A stretch of DNA of 64,000 nucleotides from Chloroflexota bacterium (GTDB lineage: Bacteria > Chloroflexota > Anaerolineae > Anaerolineales > Anaerolineaceae): NCBI GenBank assembly GCA_016887485.1, contig CP069394.1, forward strand, positions 806,001 to 870,000, written 5' to 3'. Below, piece after piece: positions 34,598 to 44,210 of this stretch. Position 1 is the stretch's first letter. Each line of letters starts with the position of its first letter. Below the pieces are notes generated by a model. It did no database searches. It saw only the letters and a list, made by a program, of their open reading frames with translations, and had not been told where the DNA came from. Position numbers and translations under genes: made by a program.

Positions 34598-35575
34598 ATG
34601 ACAGACCAAATGCTTCAGGTAAACGACCTGACAATGCACTATAAGACCTCCAAAGGAGAAGTATCAGCCGTCAACAACGTCAGCTTTGTGGTTGGAAAAG
34701 GCCAATCTTTAGGATTGGTCGGCGAATCGGGGTGCGGGAAGACCTCCATCGCCTTCTCCCTGCTTCGGCTCCTGCCGGATAACGCTGTGATCAAAAGCGG
34801 CGATATCATCCTTGATGGTGACAATATCACCGGTATGGATAAGAAGGAACTGCTCAAAATCCGCTGGAAGGGCATCTCGATGGTTTTCCAGGCGGCAATG
34901 AACGCCCTCAATCCCATCTTTACGGTTGGCGATCAAATCATCGAAGCGATCCAGGTTCATAACCCGGAAGTAAACGTCAATGACGCCAAGCTCAGAGTAG
35001 CTGATCTATTCACCCTTGTGGGCCTCGACCCCAAATTGATGGACCGCTACCCCCACGAGTTTTCCGGCGGCATGCGCCAACGGGCTGTGATTGCCATGGC
35101 CCTGGCTTGCCACCCCAAATTGATCATCGCTGATGAACCCACAACCGCTCTTGACGTCATCGTTCAGGATCGGATCCTATCGCAGCTCAAAGAGATCCAG
35201 GAACGTCTGGATATGAGCATGATCTACATCTCTCATGATATCGCTGTGATCGCTGAAGTGAGTGACCGGATTGGCGTGATGTATGCCGGACGGATGGCAG
35301 AACTGGCTGATGCGGATGAAATCTTCAAACGCCCCATCCACCCCTATACCTATGCCTTGATGGGTGCCTTCCCCAGCATCAAAGGGGCCAAGAAAACCCT
35401 GACAACCCTGCCTGGTGAACCGCCAGACTTGCTCAACCCACCCAGCGGCTGCCGGTTCCACCCACGCTGCCCTCGGGCCACCGTCCAATGCCGGCAGGAG
35501 ACACCTCCCTTCATTGAACACAGTCCCGGTCATTTTGCCGCATGCTGGCACCCCATGGAGGTCGAAAATGAGTGA
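34598..35575 (+). CDS. Peptide ABC transporter ATP-binding protein, DppD type
   Basis: A 325-residue ATPase. Walker A is GESGCGKTS at about 42-50, signature [15 protein letters not shown] near 159, and Walker [13 protein letters not shown]. The C-terminal oligopeptide domain carries a cysteine cluster ([10 protein letters not shown] and following Cys), as in members that bind a [4Fe-4S] cluster. I chose the ATG at 34598 preceded by GGAGAAGAAC; an upstream in-frame start overlaps the DppC gene. Its stop overlaps the start of the second ATPase gene by 8 bp. Confidence 0.94.
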   Translation: MTDQMLQVNDLTMHYKTSKGEVSAVNNVSFVVGKGQSLGLVGESGCGKTSIAFSLLRLLPDNAVIKSGDIILDGDNITGMDKKELLKIRWKGISMVFQAAMNALNPIFTVGDQIIEAIQVHNPEVNVNDAKLRVADLFTLVGLDPKLMDRYPHEFSGGMRQRAVIAMALACHPKLIIADEPTTALDVIVQDRILSQLKEIQERLDMSMIYISHDIAVIAEVSDRIGVMYAGRMAELADADEIFKRPIHPYTYALMGAFPSIKGAKKTLTTLPGEPPDLLNPPSGCRFHPRCPRATVQCRQETPPFIEHSPGHFAACWHPMEVENE

Positions 35576-36563
35576 AATGCAAAGCCTCGTACAAGTAAAA
35601 CATCTGGTGAAGAAGTTCCCGGTTAGCGCTGGTCTCTTCCAATCCTCGAAATCCTTCATCCACGCTGTGGACGATATCAATTTTGAGATCGGTTTTGGCT
35701 CGTCCTTAGGCCTGGTCGGTGAATCGGGATGTGGAAAGACCACCACCGGTAAGCTGCTCACCCGCCTCTATGACCCCACTAGCGGTCAGATTGAAATCAA
35801 CGATCCCAAGGCCGGGCAAGTTGACCTGGCGACCCTTAAGGGTAAGGACCTCAAGGACTTCCGCGGTCGGGTACAGATCATCTTCCAGGACCCCTATGAA
35901 TCGCTGAACCCCCGCCGGACGATCTTTGATACGGTCTCCGAGCCATTGGTTGTGCAGGGACTGGGAAATATCACCCAACGCGAAGAACAGGTCGCCACAT
36001 TATTAGAAACGGTTGGCCTTACACCCGCCTCCAGCTTCCTCTTCCGCTATCCCCACGAGCTCTCAGGTGGCCAGCGGCAAAGAGTCGCCATCGCCCGGGC
36101 TTTGGTCGTGAACCCATCCTTCGTGGTCGCAGATGAACCGACATCAATGCTTGATGTCTCGATCCGGATCGGTGTGATGCAGTTGATGATGGAACTGGCC
36201 AATGATATGGGCGTCAGCTATCTCTACATCACGCATGACCTCGCCGTCGCTCGCTATATGTGCCAGCGGATCGCTGTAATGTATATCGGGAAGATCATCG
36301 AAAAAGCGCCCACCGAAGAGCTCCTGTCTCATCCATTGCACCCTTACACGAGGGCCTTGATCTCTGCGGTACCGGTGCCCGACCCGGCGTTCCAGCGGCA
36401 AGCCATTCCGATTAAAGGCGGCGTTTCAGCGCCCATTGATCCGCCGAACCAATGCCGCTTCTACAGCCGCTGTCCCTTTGCAGATAACTTCTGCCGTGAT
36501 AACCCCCACCCCCCTCTAGAAGATAAAGGCGGCGGACACTTTGTTGCCTGCTATAAAGTCTAA
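35568..36563 (+). CDS. Peptide ABC transporter ATP-binding protein, DppF type
   Basis: A 331-residue second ATPase of the importer. Walker A is [10 protein letters not shown] at about 51-60, signature LSGGQRQRVAIARAL, Walker B FVVADEPTSMLD, and a C-terminal CRFYSRCPFA cluster. The start ATG at 35568 follows GGAGGTCGAAA and overlaps the stop of the DppD gene, so the ATPases are translationally coupled. The operon ends at the terminator at 36590-36613. Confidence 0.95.
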   Translation: MSEMQSLVQVKHLVKKFPVSAGLFQSSKSFIHAVDDINFEIGFGSSLGLVGESGCGKTTTGKLLTRLYDPTSGQIEINDPKAGQVDLATLKGKDLKDFRGRVQIIFQDPYESLNPRRTIFDTVSEPLVVQGLGNITQREEQVATLLETVGLTPASSFLFRYPHELSGGQRQRVAIARALVVNPSFVVADEPTSMLDVSIRIGVMQLMMELANDMGVSYLYITHDLAVARYMCQRIAVMYIGKIIEKAPTEELLSHPLHPYTRALISAVPVPDPAFQRQAIPIKGGVSAPIDPPNQCRFYSRCPFADNFCRDNPHPPLEDKGGGHFVACYKV

Positions 36564-36589
36564 CCCCCCTACCTCCAAGTAGGCAAAAA

Positions 36590-36622
36590 ATCCCCACTCA
36601 AATGAGTGGGGATTAACTTTTT
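36590..36622. terminator. Bidirectional terminator between peptide ABC operon and pyrK
   Basis: ATCCCCACTCA (36590-36600) pairs with TGAGTGGGGAT (36603-36613), followed by TAACTTTTT on plus and T-rich sequence on minus. Confidence 0.92.
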
Positions 36623-37370
36623 AATCTTTATCTTTGTTGAAGACAGGGCCATCAAAACAGGCCAGCCACCCGGGTGGCAAGGCCGGGTCCAGAGACTGTG
36701 GTACTTCACAACTGCCGCATAATCCCATCCCACAGCGCATCTGCGCCTCCCAGGAGAGCTGACTGGGCACATGATATTGCCTGGCCAACCCGGCAAGTGC
36801 AGAGAGCATCCCTGTCGGCCCGCAAGCAGCCAGTAAGTCCACCTCACCGGTCGCCAGGATTTCTTCCACCGCCAGCGTGATAAGTCCCTGCCTTCCGGCG
36901 CTGCCATCTTCAGTCATAAACTCAACCTGGCAGCCCAGGTCAGCGAAATCCTTGCCCAAAAGGAGCCCCTCTGCGGTCCTTGCGCCCAGGCAGGCCGTGA
37001 CCTTTGCACTCTTTGTTCTCGCATCGTGCGCCAGCGCCAGCAAAGGTGCTGAACCATAACCGCCTCCAACCAGAAGCAAGTTATCGCCTTCAACCTGAAA
37101 ACCGTGCCCTAACGGTCCTTTGATCCAAACCTTATCCCCTGGCTGCAATTGATGCAGGGCATGGCTGAAAGGACCGACATCCACCACCATCAGACTGAAC
37201 GGCGCCATCCCGGCAATGCTGAACGGTTTTTCACCCACACCGGGCAGCCACGCCATCACAAACTGACCAGGTTCAGCCTCAATATCGCTATCAAATGTCA
37301 GCCACAAAGTTGAGTCGTTCAACCAGCGGGCAGAAGCCAGCCGAAAATTCCTAAAACCCTCTCGTATCAT
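36621..37370 (-). CDS. pyrK: Dihydroorotate dehydrogenase electron-transfer subunit
   Basis: A 249-residue FAD/[2Fe-2S] subunit that carries electrons from class 1B dihydroorotate dehydrogenase to NAD+. It has a ferredoxin-reductase-like fold with GEKPFSIAG for FAD and [16 protein letters not shown] for NAD. Near the C-terminus a cysteine set, [11 protein letters not shown] plus LACFDGP, binds the iron-sulphur cluster. The ATG overlaps the pyrD stop by 4 bp (ATGA). Confidence 0.93.
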   Translation of the reverse strand: MIREGFRNFRLASARWLNDSTLWLTFDSDIEAEPGQFVMAWLPGVGEKPFSIAGMAPFSLMVVDVGPFSHALHQLQPGDKVWIKGPLGHGFQVEGDNLLLVGGGYGSAPLLALAHDARTKSAKVTACLGARTAEGLLLGKDFADLGCQVEFMTEDGSAGRQGLITLAVEEILATGEVDLLAACGPTGMLSALAGLARQYHVPSQLSWEAQMRCGMGLCGSCEVPQSLDPALPPGWLACFDGPVFNKDKD

Positions 37371-38302
37371 CGCAGCGCCTTGCCCTTTATCTCACTCAAT
37401 GTGGCATAGCCATTATCCATCATGAAAGCCTTCATCTCCTCAGCAATCAGCTCAAATGCGTTCTCTCCCCGATACCAGAAAGCGGAGCCAACACCAACTG
37501 CTATCGCACCCGCCATCACCATCTCAATCGCATCCCGCCCGGTTAGCACGCCACCTGTCCCAATGATAGGCACGTCCACGGTTTTTGCAATCTCCGCCAC
37601 GCATCGCAGGGCGATTGGTTTGAGCGCTGGTCCGGAAATGCCCCCGGTCTTGTTTGAAAGCACAGGCTGGGCTGCTTCCGGGTCAATCACCATACCCGGC
37701 ATGGTGTTCACTGCCGTGATCGCATCCGCCCCGGCCGCAACCACCGCAGCCGCGATCCTGCCAATATCCGGCACATTCGGCGCCAGTTTGACCGCAATCG
37801 GGATCTCACCTACAGCCCTTTTCACGGCCTGGGTCACCGCTGCAGCCGTTTCAGGGATGGCAGCAAAAGGCGTTCCGAAATCATCGCGGACATTCGGGCA
37901 GGAGATATTCACCTCGATCAGGGCTGGTTTAGCGCCGGCAATCACCCCAGCCACCTGGGCAAATTCTTCCTCCGTCCCGGCAAAAATGCTGGCGAACAAA
38001 GGCACACCCATTTGCGCTAGTTCCTCGCGGGTAGCCGCCAGAAGATCCACTTCTTCCTCAGCTCCCGGATTGGTCAGCCCAATGGCGTTTAACAATCCAT
38101 GCCCCCAGTCCACCATCACAGGGTTTGGATGTCCCGCGCGTGCTACCGGGCCACAGCTCTTGGCCGTGACAGCGCCCGCGCCGCCCAACGCCACACGCCT
38201 TAACAAAGTTGCACTGGTCCCCATCACGCCGGATGCCAGTACCAGAGGGTTTTTAAGCGTCAGTCCACAAAGTTCTATGGATAAATCAGGTTGGAAGGAC
38301 AA
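37367..38302 (-). CDS. pyrD: Dihydroorotate dehydrogenase catalytic subunit, class 1B (TTG start)
   Basis: A 311-residue FMN enzyme of pyrimidine synthesis oxidising dihydroorotate to orotate. [16 protein letters not shown] at the N-terminus is typical. EVNISCPNV carries the active-site cysteine that marks class 1, and the C-terminal glycine block [16 protein letters not shown] binds FMN. The start is TTG at 38300-38302 with AAGGAG 6 nt upstream. The ATGA overlap with pyrK supports a heterotetrameric class 1B enzyme. No other pyrimidine gene is next to it. It diverges from the tRNA-Gly gene. Confidence 0.94.
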   Translation of the reverse strand: MSFQPDLSIELCGLTLKNPLVLASGVMGTSATLLRRVALGGAGAVTAKSCGPVARAGHPNPVMVDWGHGLLNAIGLTNPGAEEEVDLLAATREELAQMGVPLFASIFAGTEEEFAQVAGVIAGAKPALIEVNISCPNVRDDFGTPFAAIPETAAAVTQAVKRAVGEIPIAVKLAPNVPDIGRIAAAVVAAGADAITAVNTMPGMVIDPEAAQPVLSNKTGGISGPALKPIALRCVAEIAKTVDVPIIGTGGVLTGRDAIEMVMAGAIAVGVGSAFWYRGENAFELIAEEMKAFMMDNGYATLSEIKGKALR

Positions 38303-38411
38303 ACCTCACTCCTTACGAATCTCAATATTGACTATACGAATATATTTTCGGTTATTCACTCAAATTTCTTGCAAAATACATCAATCGCGGTAAAATTATA
38401 TCCTAACTCCA

Positions 38412-38483
38412 GCGGGCGTCGCCAAGTGGTAAGGCAGTAGCTTCCCAAGCTACTATTCGCGAGTTCGAATCTCGTCGCCCGCT
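38412..38483 (+). tRNA. tRNA-Gly (anticodon CCC)
   Basis: A full cloverleaf: acceptor stem GCGGGCG (38412-38418) with CGCCCGC (38476-38482), anticodon stem GTAGC/GCTAC with loop TTCCCAA, and T loop TTCGAAT. The anticodon CCC reads GGG glycine codons. CCA is not encoded. Confidence 0.97.
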
Positions 38484-38515
38484 CAAAATAATCATAAACA
38501 GGACAAATTAACCTG

Positions 38516-38551
38516 AAAAACCACCTACACTACTGCAAATAGGTGGTTTTT
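38516..38551 (+). terminator. Terminator of the tRNA-Gly transcript
   Basis: AAAAACCACCTA (38516-38527) pairs with TAGGTGGTTTTT (38540-38551) around a 12-nt loop and ends in a T run, 33 bp past the tRNA. Confidence 0.92.
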
Positions 38552-38680
38552 TCATGCCTATCACCCCTAATTTTCAACATGATTGGGCAGTAACGGATTT
38601 TTATGTAAAAGCCCATAACTTGAGCTGATACTTAATCCTTACTTTTGCAGGATTTCTAAATTTGTTGCAAAGAAATCAGA

Positions 38681-39439
38681 CTAATGACAAATGAGCGGCA
38701 AAAAGGTATTGTTGAAACTTTGGATCTCAATGGTCATTAATTCATTATCCTCCTGCCCAGGCATTCTCGACCCATCCGGTGCTGGTGTTGGTACGGCAGT
38801 AAGGGTATCGTAGTCATTATATTGGAGCTGCAATCCCAATACATCTCCACCTGTCAAGCAGAAATCATCAGAATCGCCGCTGCACAACGGAAACGCGAGT
38901 TCAACATGGTTATATCCGCCCTGCCTGGTCAGGTATCCCTGACCGTCTTGCTGGGTGTCCATTGAAGACCCACCGCTTGTATTGACATAATAAGCGTCAC
39001 GTAATGGCGCGACAGAGTCTACCGTGATTTTATTCTCGCCTACCTCATAGAGCGCACCACTGTTATCATCGTCAAAATTTATTTCCAGGGTATCTCCGAG
39101 GATTCCATACCAGTCCCCTACGGTCAACTCATCATCATTGATGATGAAACCCAGGTATAGATTTTCCCAGTCCTGCATCACATACAGGGTTCCGGTCAAG
39201 CCCGTAGCGGAACCAACCATAACTTGAGCGTAAGAATCAGCCTCAGCCCACTCACTGGCATCAACGTTGCCATCAATGGTTGGCGTGCCATAACCGGGGA
39301 TGAAATCGTAGAAGGATGCTGCTGAGACCGGGCTTTGCTGAGAGAGTGTGAACAGTAGAGACGTCGCAATAGCCATTAAACCTATTATTTTTACAATTGG
39401 CCCAAGAATTCTTGTAATAGTTCGTTTGGGATTAATCAT
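38681..39439 (-). CDS. Secreted protein with CBM9/DOMON-like carbohydrate-binding domain
   Basis: A 252-residue exported protein. The signal sequence covers about residues 8-38 (ends in SAASF). The single domain begins TPTIDGNVDASEWAEAD, the usual opening of CBM9-like sugar-binding domains. It continues with LYVMQDWENLYLGFIINDD and GDTLEINFDDD, acidic stretches that may bind calcium. Four cysteines lie in the last quarter. The start is either the ATG at 39442 or the next one at 39439; GGAG is at better distance from the second. No catalytic module is attached, so it may bind polysaccharide at the cell surface. It is alone on its strand for 540 bp upstream. Confidence 0.7.
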   Translation of the reverse strand: MINPKRTITRILGPIVKIIGLMAIATSLLFTLSQQSPVSAASFYDFIPGYGTPTIDGNVDASEWAEADSYAQVMVGSATGLTGTLYVMQDWENLYLGFIINDDELTVGDWYGILGDTLEINFDDDNSGALYEVGENKITVDSVAPLRDAYYVNTSGGSSMDTQQDGQGYLTRQGGYNHVELAFPLCSGDSDDFCLTGGDVLGLQLQYNDYDTLTAVPTPAPDGSRMPGQEDNELMTIEIQSFNNTFLPLICH

Positions 39440-39991
39440 CATTTGCTCCAATCAACTAGAGGCAAGAAGGATTGATTAAATCACGCAGTATTCGTAAACT
39501 GCTCACGAAAAGGCTATAAAATTGGTTTCTGCGATGAGGAATTATTCACTGCGGTTGAAGCACCTATAGCTATCAACTCGGGTGCCGACAGAGGAAATAC
39601 TGATAAATACCAATAATCAACCTGCACACTTACTATTTCATTATAGTGTTTTTCCATTGTAGATTCAAAATAGTGAAAGGCATTACATTATTCATCACTA
39701 CTGAAGAGCCCTCTCAAGGAACGAATCTCGATCTTAGATATCATCGTTGTCTGTTTGAATTGGATTAGATGTGATGAGGAAAGCTTCATAAAGATTGGTC
39801 CATTATTCAACCTTTATCAATTCTATCGTTCAAAATGCGCGAAGCGAAACGGAATAAGATTGCCAAATTATTCTGAGCAATTATGGGCTCCCCTCCCACT
39901 TCACAAATTATTTAATTGATTTTTGCTAGCTACAAAAAAAATTTCACAGGATTTTATAAGCCCTCTCTCCATACCCACTTCTTCAAACAGC
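39440..39991. other. Intergenic region between secreted-protein genes
   Basis: About 550 bp, AT-rich, without a convincing coding frame, RNA gene or terminator stem. It should contain the promoter for the CBM9-like gene. Confidence 0.5.
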
Positions 39992-41284
39992 TTACGGCAC
40001 CCAGACAATTTGATATACGGTAATTATTTCATCACTGTCATTGTAGATATAAAAAATGTCGTCTGAGAGGAATAGTGGATCAACTAATCTTTTTTCTAAT
40101 ATTGAAGGATCTAGTTGACCTATCAATTCTTTGATATCCACTTGGCAATGATTTTTTAAAGTCTGATCAACCAGCTCAAATCGTAGAATCGTGTCAGTGT
40201 GAGGTGAAACAAGAGTCATTTCATGAACATTGGGATCGTACTCTAAATACGATACGCTAGAATAGCCTAAGGTACTACTAAATTGAACGGTATAATCCGC
40301 CAACTGTTGAGCATCTTCGAATATTCCTAATTTATTAATCCAATAATCCTCTCCCCCGAAAGAGTTCTTTTCTAAATAACTCGCAGCATATTTATCCCCA
40401 TCAAGCCAGGCAACATGGATATTAAAATTATAATCTCTTGTATTTAGACCGTTCACAGCCTCAATATCATCGCCCTCGTATAGATACACCCCAGTTAAAG
40501 TTCTAAATAAAAACTTCTCTTCTTCACCCAAGGCAGGGCTTATCCAAAATCCATACTCTATCCATAGAGGATCATCAGGCCAATTCACAGTTTTTTTATG
40601 TTCCAATGATGGAATTTCATATATCTCTGCTATGCCTGCTGCCGGATCTGGATCTATTGAATCCCATTTAAGTGGAACGATCAATTTACTCTCATCAGCT
40701 GACCAACCAAGTCCAGAGATCAACCTAACTTCGTTGCTCGTGCTAATAATTTCTAATTGGTCAACGTCAAATAAAGCTGTCTGTTGAGAATTAGTATCTG
40801 TTTGAAATAACAGAAGTAGATATTTTCCTGATGGAGAAACCGAAACCACATATAATGGGTATGGTTTTTCAATTGTAGTAACTGCTGTCCAATTTCCATC
40901 GTTGTCCTTTTCCAGAATTAATATTCTCCCCATTTGATCCGTCACATCATTAAGAACCAAATGATCAATCTCTGTGCTAAGGAAATCTATATCTATATCT
41001 TCTGACTGGATAGTAAACTGTGTCAGATCAATTGTTGATAACGTATTTATCGATACATTGCACTCCGGCAATTCATCCGCCACAATATCAGCATAACTAA
41101 TAAACCGGTCTTCAGGGCTTTCTACAAACATGGTTGGAGTCAGAGTCGAAGTGGCAGAGGGCACCTGTTCAGGTGCTCCTGGCGAGGTTGTTTTCTCCTC
41201 TGAACCGATTACCTGATCACATGAAACGCACAGTAAGACGAAGATTATTGGTAATAATTTTTTCATCAATGTTTGGATTCTCAT
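39992..41284 (-). CDS. Lipoprotein with predicted beta-propeller-like repeats, function unknown
   Basis: A 430-residue lipoprotein: MRIQTLMKKLLPIIFVLLCVSC supplies the signal peptide and lipobox (Cys22), and a Ser/Thr/Pro linker follows. The body has repeated strands of the type SPSGKYLLLLF, GWSADESKLIVPLKW, FWISPALGEEEKFLFRT and AWLDGDKYAASYL. These resemble WD40/TolB-like blades, so a beta-propeller is likely. I chose the ATG at 41284 because GGGGAG lies 7 nt upstream; an earlier in-frame ATG at 41335 has none. It is the last of three minus-strand genes from 42.7 kb. I do not recognise a specific family. Confidence 0.7.
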   Translation of the reverse strand: MRIQTLMKKLLPIIFVLLCVSCDQVIGSEEKTTSPGAPEQVPSATSTLTPTMFVESPEDRFISYADIVADELPECNVSINTLSTIDLTQFTIQSEDIDIDFLSTEIDHLVLNDVTDQMGRILILEKDNDGNWTAVTTIEKPYPLYVVSVSPSGKYLLLLFQTDTNSQQTALFDVDQLEIISTSNEVRLISGLGWSADESKLIVPLKWDSIDPDPAAGIAEIYEIPSLEHKKTVNWPDDPLWIEYGFWISPALGEEEKFLFRTLTGVYLYEGDDIEAVNGLNTRDYNFNIHVAWLDGDKYAASYLEKNSFGGEDYWINKLGIFEDAQQLADYTVQFSSTLGYSSVSYLEYDPNVHEMTLVSPHTDTILRFELVDQTLKNHCQVDIKELIGQLDPSILEKRLVDPLFLSDDIFYIYNDSDEIITVYQIVWVP

Positions 41285-41407
41285 TTTGTGACTCCCCGGC
41301 GTTATCAGCTCATTTATCTTTATGATTGACATCATTTCGGTTCATAGTATTAGACCGAATTCCAATGAATGACCCTCAATCTGTCCTATGCCACCTTAGT
41401 TTGAGGA

Positions 41408-42019
41408 TCATAAATGTTTGTTTATTTCTTCCAGCATTTCTCGCAATTCAAACTTTGGATAATTCAATGTTGGTGATGAATAAATAACCACTTCCTCTAG
41501 CAAACTTTTTGCAGACGAGTATTCACCAAGCAGGATCTCAATTTTCGCTAAATGATAAGTGTAATCAGCGATATCTTCAACTCGGTTGTTGATTAATGTT
41601 AACAAACATTGTTTAATAAATTCCGGATCAAAGTAGTCACCAAAAGGAAAATAAAGCCCAATAACCATTTTTAGAGCAGAACTGTTATTAGGATTTTCTT
41701 GTAATACTTTTCGCAGAATGGAAATCTCATTTTCAAAGTCATATTCCATTTCATAGATGATCGCTAACGTGACATAATAATTTTCTCTATCATCCAGATC
41801 AATTGCTTTTTCTATCCATTTCTTAGCCTGACCAAAATCTGATAAATAGATGTAACACAGAGAAATTTCGGCCGCGATGGGAGCATAGGTAAATCCATTT
41901 GTAAATATGGAAAGATAAATTTTAAGTGCTCCAGAATAGTCATGGTTTAATTTATACTCTTTAACCATATCCAATTGATTTTTGGCTGATTCTGACAACA
42001 ATAATTCTTTATGATCCAT
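41408..42019 (-). CDS. TPR-repeat protein
   Basis: A 203-residue cytoplasmic helical protein. Tetratricopeptide-like pairs are readable: YSGALKIYLSIFTNGF, YIYLSDFGQAKKWIEKAIDL, IYEMEYDFENEISILRKVLQENP and IEILLGEYSSAKSLLEEVV. TPR domains are scaffolds for protein contacts. AAGGG lies 7 nt before the ATG at 42019; an in-frame ATG at 42049 is less likely. It sits between two lipoprotein genes on the same strand. No enzyme domain is present. Confidence 0.75.
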   Translation of the reverse strand: MDHKELLLSESAKNQLDMVKEYKLNHDYSGALKIYLSIFTNGFTYAPIAAEISLCYIYLSDFGQAKKWIEKAIDLDDRENYYVTLAIIYEMEYDFENEISILRKVLQENPNNSSALKMVIGLYFPFGDYFDPEFIKQCLLTLINNRVEDIADYTYHLAKIEILLGEYSSAKSLLEEVVIYSSPTLNYPKFELREMLEEINKHL

Positions 42020-42085
42020 AGTAATGCCCTTCCCCTCCAAAACAATCAATCCTAATCAAATGCAACTTACTCTTGGAAAGCACAA

Positions 42086-42655
42086 TTAATCAAGATAAGA
42101 TTCAGGCGTTACACATTCTTGAAACCCTTGATATTCACAAGTGAATTCATCCCCAGAATTCACCCAGCAAACAGAACTGGCGCATCCACTTCTGTCACCT
42201 AATGGATGACTGTAAAACACAAGTACGTATCCAGCTTTATCTGTCAGTAAATGATAATAAATTTCAAGACGACCGAATATCTTTGGGCTTTCATCCAGGT
42301 ACTCTGGAATAAGATCATCTATGCTTTCTGGGTACACACCGAAATCATTATAGTATTGATCAATAACAATGGCTAAGCTATCGAACACTGATCTTCCTTC
42401 AACAAATATTATGGCCTTGAACTCATCTGTCAAGGTTTGATATTCTTGCATAATATTTTCATAAGTCTCTTGATTGGTCAGTGTTGGTGTAGGCTCCACA
42501 GTCGCCGTGAAAAAAAGTGTTGACATGACTACCTCAATAGTCTCTTGTGCTGTCTGAGATAGGCTGGGGACGATATAATCAACCCGATTGGCGCATGAGC
42601 AGCATAAAACCACCAAGAATAACAGGATAAATATCATCGTCAATGTTTTTTTCAT
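42086..42655 (-). CDS. Small lipoprotein with pseudopilin-like C-terminal segment
   Basis: A 189-residue lipoprotein. MKKTLTMIFILLFLVVLCCSC provides the signal peptide and lipobox. A later part reads YYNDFGVYPESIDDLIPEYL, the 'Y..dfG.YP.sl.dLiPeyL' pattern found after the helix of GspG-type pseudopilins, followed by cysteines near the end (GCASSVCW, CEYQGFQEC). There is no prepilin cleavage motif, so it is not itself a pilin. Its leader GGGGAGCTACAAA resembles that of the lipoprotein at 41284 (GGGGAGTCACAAA). The function is unknown. Confidence 0.68.
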   Translation of the reverse strand: MKKTLTMIFILLFLVVLCCSCANRVDYIVPSLSQTAQETIEVVMSTLFFTATVEPTPTLTNQETYENIMQEYQTLTDEFKAIIFVEGRSVFDSLAIVIDQYYNDFGVYPESIDDLIPEYLDESPKIFGRLEIYYHLLTDKAGYVLVFYSHPLGDRSGCASSVCWVNSGDEFTCEYQGFQECVTPESYLD

Positions 42656-42788
42656 TTTGTAGCTCCCCACGAAACAAATTAGCAAATATCCCAGTGATCA
42701 CTATCTTATCACAATAGGCAAAAACCAGACTTTGATCCGGTTATAATGGACAACAAGCGATTTATATTTCCTGAATGGTGACCACTCT

Positions 42789-43985
42789 ATGCCGAATATC
42801 TCCCCCCATTGGCAGCCCCCAGCGTTCCAGGTAATGGTCAAACCGGTTGGTCCGGTTTGCAACCTTGCCTGCGACTACTGCTATTACCTTTCCAAGGACC
42901 ATCTCTTCCCCAACAGCGACATCATCATGCCGGATGCCCTGTTGGAGGATTTCACGCGCCAATACATCCAGGCCCAGCATGTCCCCCAGGTAACCTTTGT
43001 TTGGCAGGGCGGCGAACCCACTCTGGCAGGGCTGGACTTCTTCCAGAAGGCTGTGGATCTACAAAACCAATACGCCCGTCCGGGGATGGTCATTGAGAAT
43101 GCCATTCAAACCAACGGTACCCTCCTAACGGATGAATGGTGCCGCTTCTTCAAGGAGAACCACTTCCTGGTGGGGATCAGCATTGACGGACCGCCTGAGC
43201 TGCATAACGTTTACCGCAAGGACAAGGCCGGTAAAGGCAGTTCGGATCGGGTTCTGGCTGGGTTAGCGTTGCTTAAGGAACACGGGGTGGATTACAACAT
43301 ACTCTGCACTGTCAATGCCGCCAACGTCATGCATCCGATGGAGGTCTACCGGTATTTACGTGATGAGCTGGACACCACATTCATCCAATTCATCCCCATC
43401 GTGGAGCGGGATAACAAGACCGGCTATCAGGTTGGCAATAAACTTACCGATCGCTCCGTGACCGGCAGTCAGTATGGCGACTTTCTGATCACCATTTTTG
43501 ATGAGTGGGTGAAGCTGGATGTCGGCCATGTTTTCGTCCAGACCTTTGATGTTGCCCTGAGCAAATGGGTCGGTGCGCGGGATGGACTTTGTATTTTCAG
43601 CGAGACCTGCGGCCTGGCGCTGTTGTTGGAGCACAATGGGGACCTGTTCTCCTGTGATCACTTCGTTGAGCCCAAACATAAACTCGGGAATATCATCAAA
43701 ACTGACTTAGTTGGCCTCGTTCGCTCGCACAACCAAATCCGATTTGGGATGAACAAGAGGAATAAATTACCCAGGTATTGTTTGGAGTGTGAGGTGTTGT
43801 TCGCCTGTCGAGGGGGCTGTCCCAAGAACCGTGTCCTGCACACACCTGAGGGCGAATATGGGCTAAATGTCCTTTGCGAGGGCTATCGCGCCTTCTTCAA
43901 TCACATTAACCAGCCGATGCGCCAGATGGCAGCACTGCTCAGGCAGCATCGCCCCCCTGCCGATATTATGACCAATTTGAAATAA
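42789..43985 (+). CDS. Radical SAM/SPASM protein, anaerobic sulfatase-maturating enzyme-like
   Basis: A 398-residue radical SAM enzyme. PVCNLACDYCYYL gives the SAM-cluster cysteines C24, C28 and C31. WQGGEPTLAGLDFF and SIDGPPELHNVYRKD are anSME hallmarks. The C-terminal SPASM domain is rich in cysteine (CIFSETCG, CDHFVEPKHK, CLECEVLFACRGGCPKNR) and binds two more clusters. Enzymes of this type oxidise a Cys or Ser of sulfatases to formylglycine. No sulfatase gene lies in the window, so the target could be elsewhere or different. The ribosome site is weak. Confidence 0.88.
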   Translation: MPNISPHWQPPAFQVMVKPVGPVCNLACDYCYYLSKDHLFPNSDIIMPDALLEDFTRQYIQAQHVPQVTFVWQGGEPTLAGLDFFQKAVDLQNQYARPGMVIENAIQTNGTLLTDEWCRFFKENHFLVGISIDGPPELHNVYRKDKAGKGSSDRVLAGLALLKEHGVDYNILCTVNAANVMHPMEVYRYLRDELDTTFIQFIPIVERDNKTGYQVGNKLTDRSVTGSQYGDFLITIFDEWVKLDVGHVFVQTFDVALSKWVGARDGLCIFSETCGLALLLEHNGDLFSCDHFVEPKHKLGNIIKTDLVGLVRSHNQIRFGMNKRNKLPRYCLECEVLFACRGGCPKNRVLHTPEGEYGLNVLCEGYRAFFNHINQPMRQMAALLRQHRPPADIMTNLK

Positions 43986-44136
43986 ACACCCGGATTCCTC
44001 CTCCAGCCAATTCATAAAAATCAATAAATTTCCTGCTTTCGGGGCGGATTAACCCAAAGTTATTACACCCATATTATCCATATATCCTATAAAATACACA
44101 AAGAATGAAATTCACCTGACAAATATTTCATTCCTC

Positions 44137-44160
44137 CGTACAAATATAGAGGTTTGTACG
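44137..44160. promoter_or_regulatory. Palindrome upstream of the GGDEF gene
   Basis: CGTACAAA (44137-44144) and TTTGTACG (44153-44160) form an exact 8-bp inverted repeat with 8-bp centre, 50 bp before the start codon. No T run follows, so an operator is more likely than a terminator. Confidence 0.4.
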
Positions 44161-44210
44161 CATATATAACAGTAGCACCCTCATAATGGTATCTGACTAA
44201 AAAGAGAAAT

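Noticed and set aside
37422-38393. 323-codon plus-strand open frame opposite pyrD
   Set aside because: It is the antisense shadow of a clear pyrD, with a Ser/Ala/Pro-rich composition and no own ribosome site.
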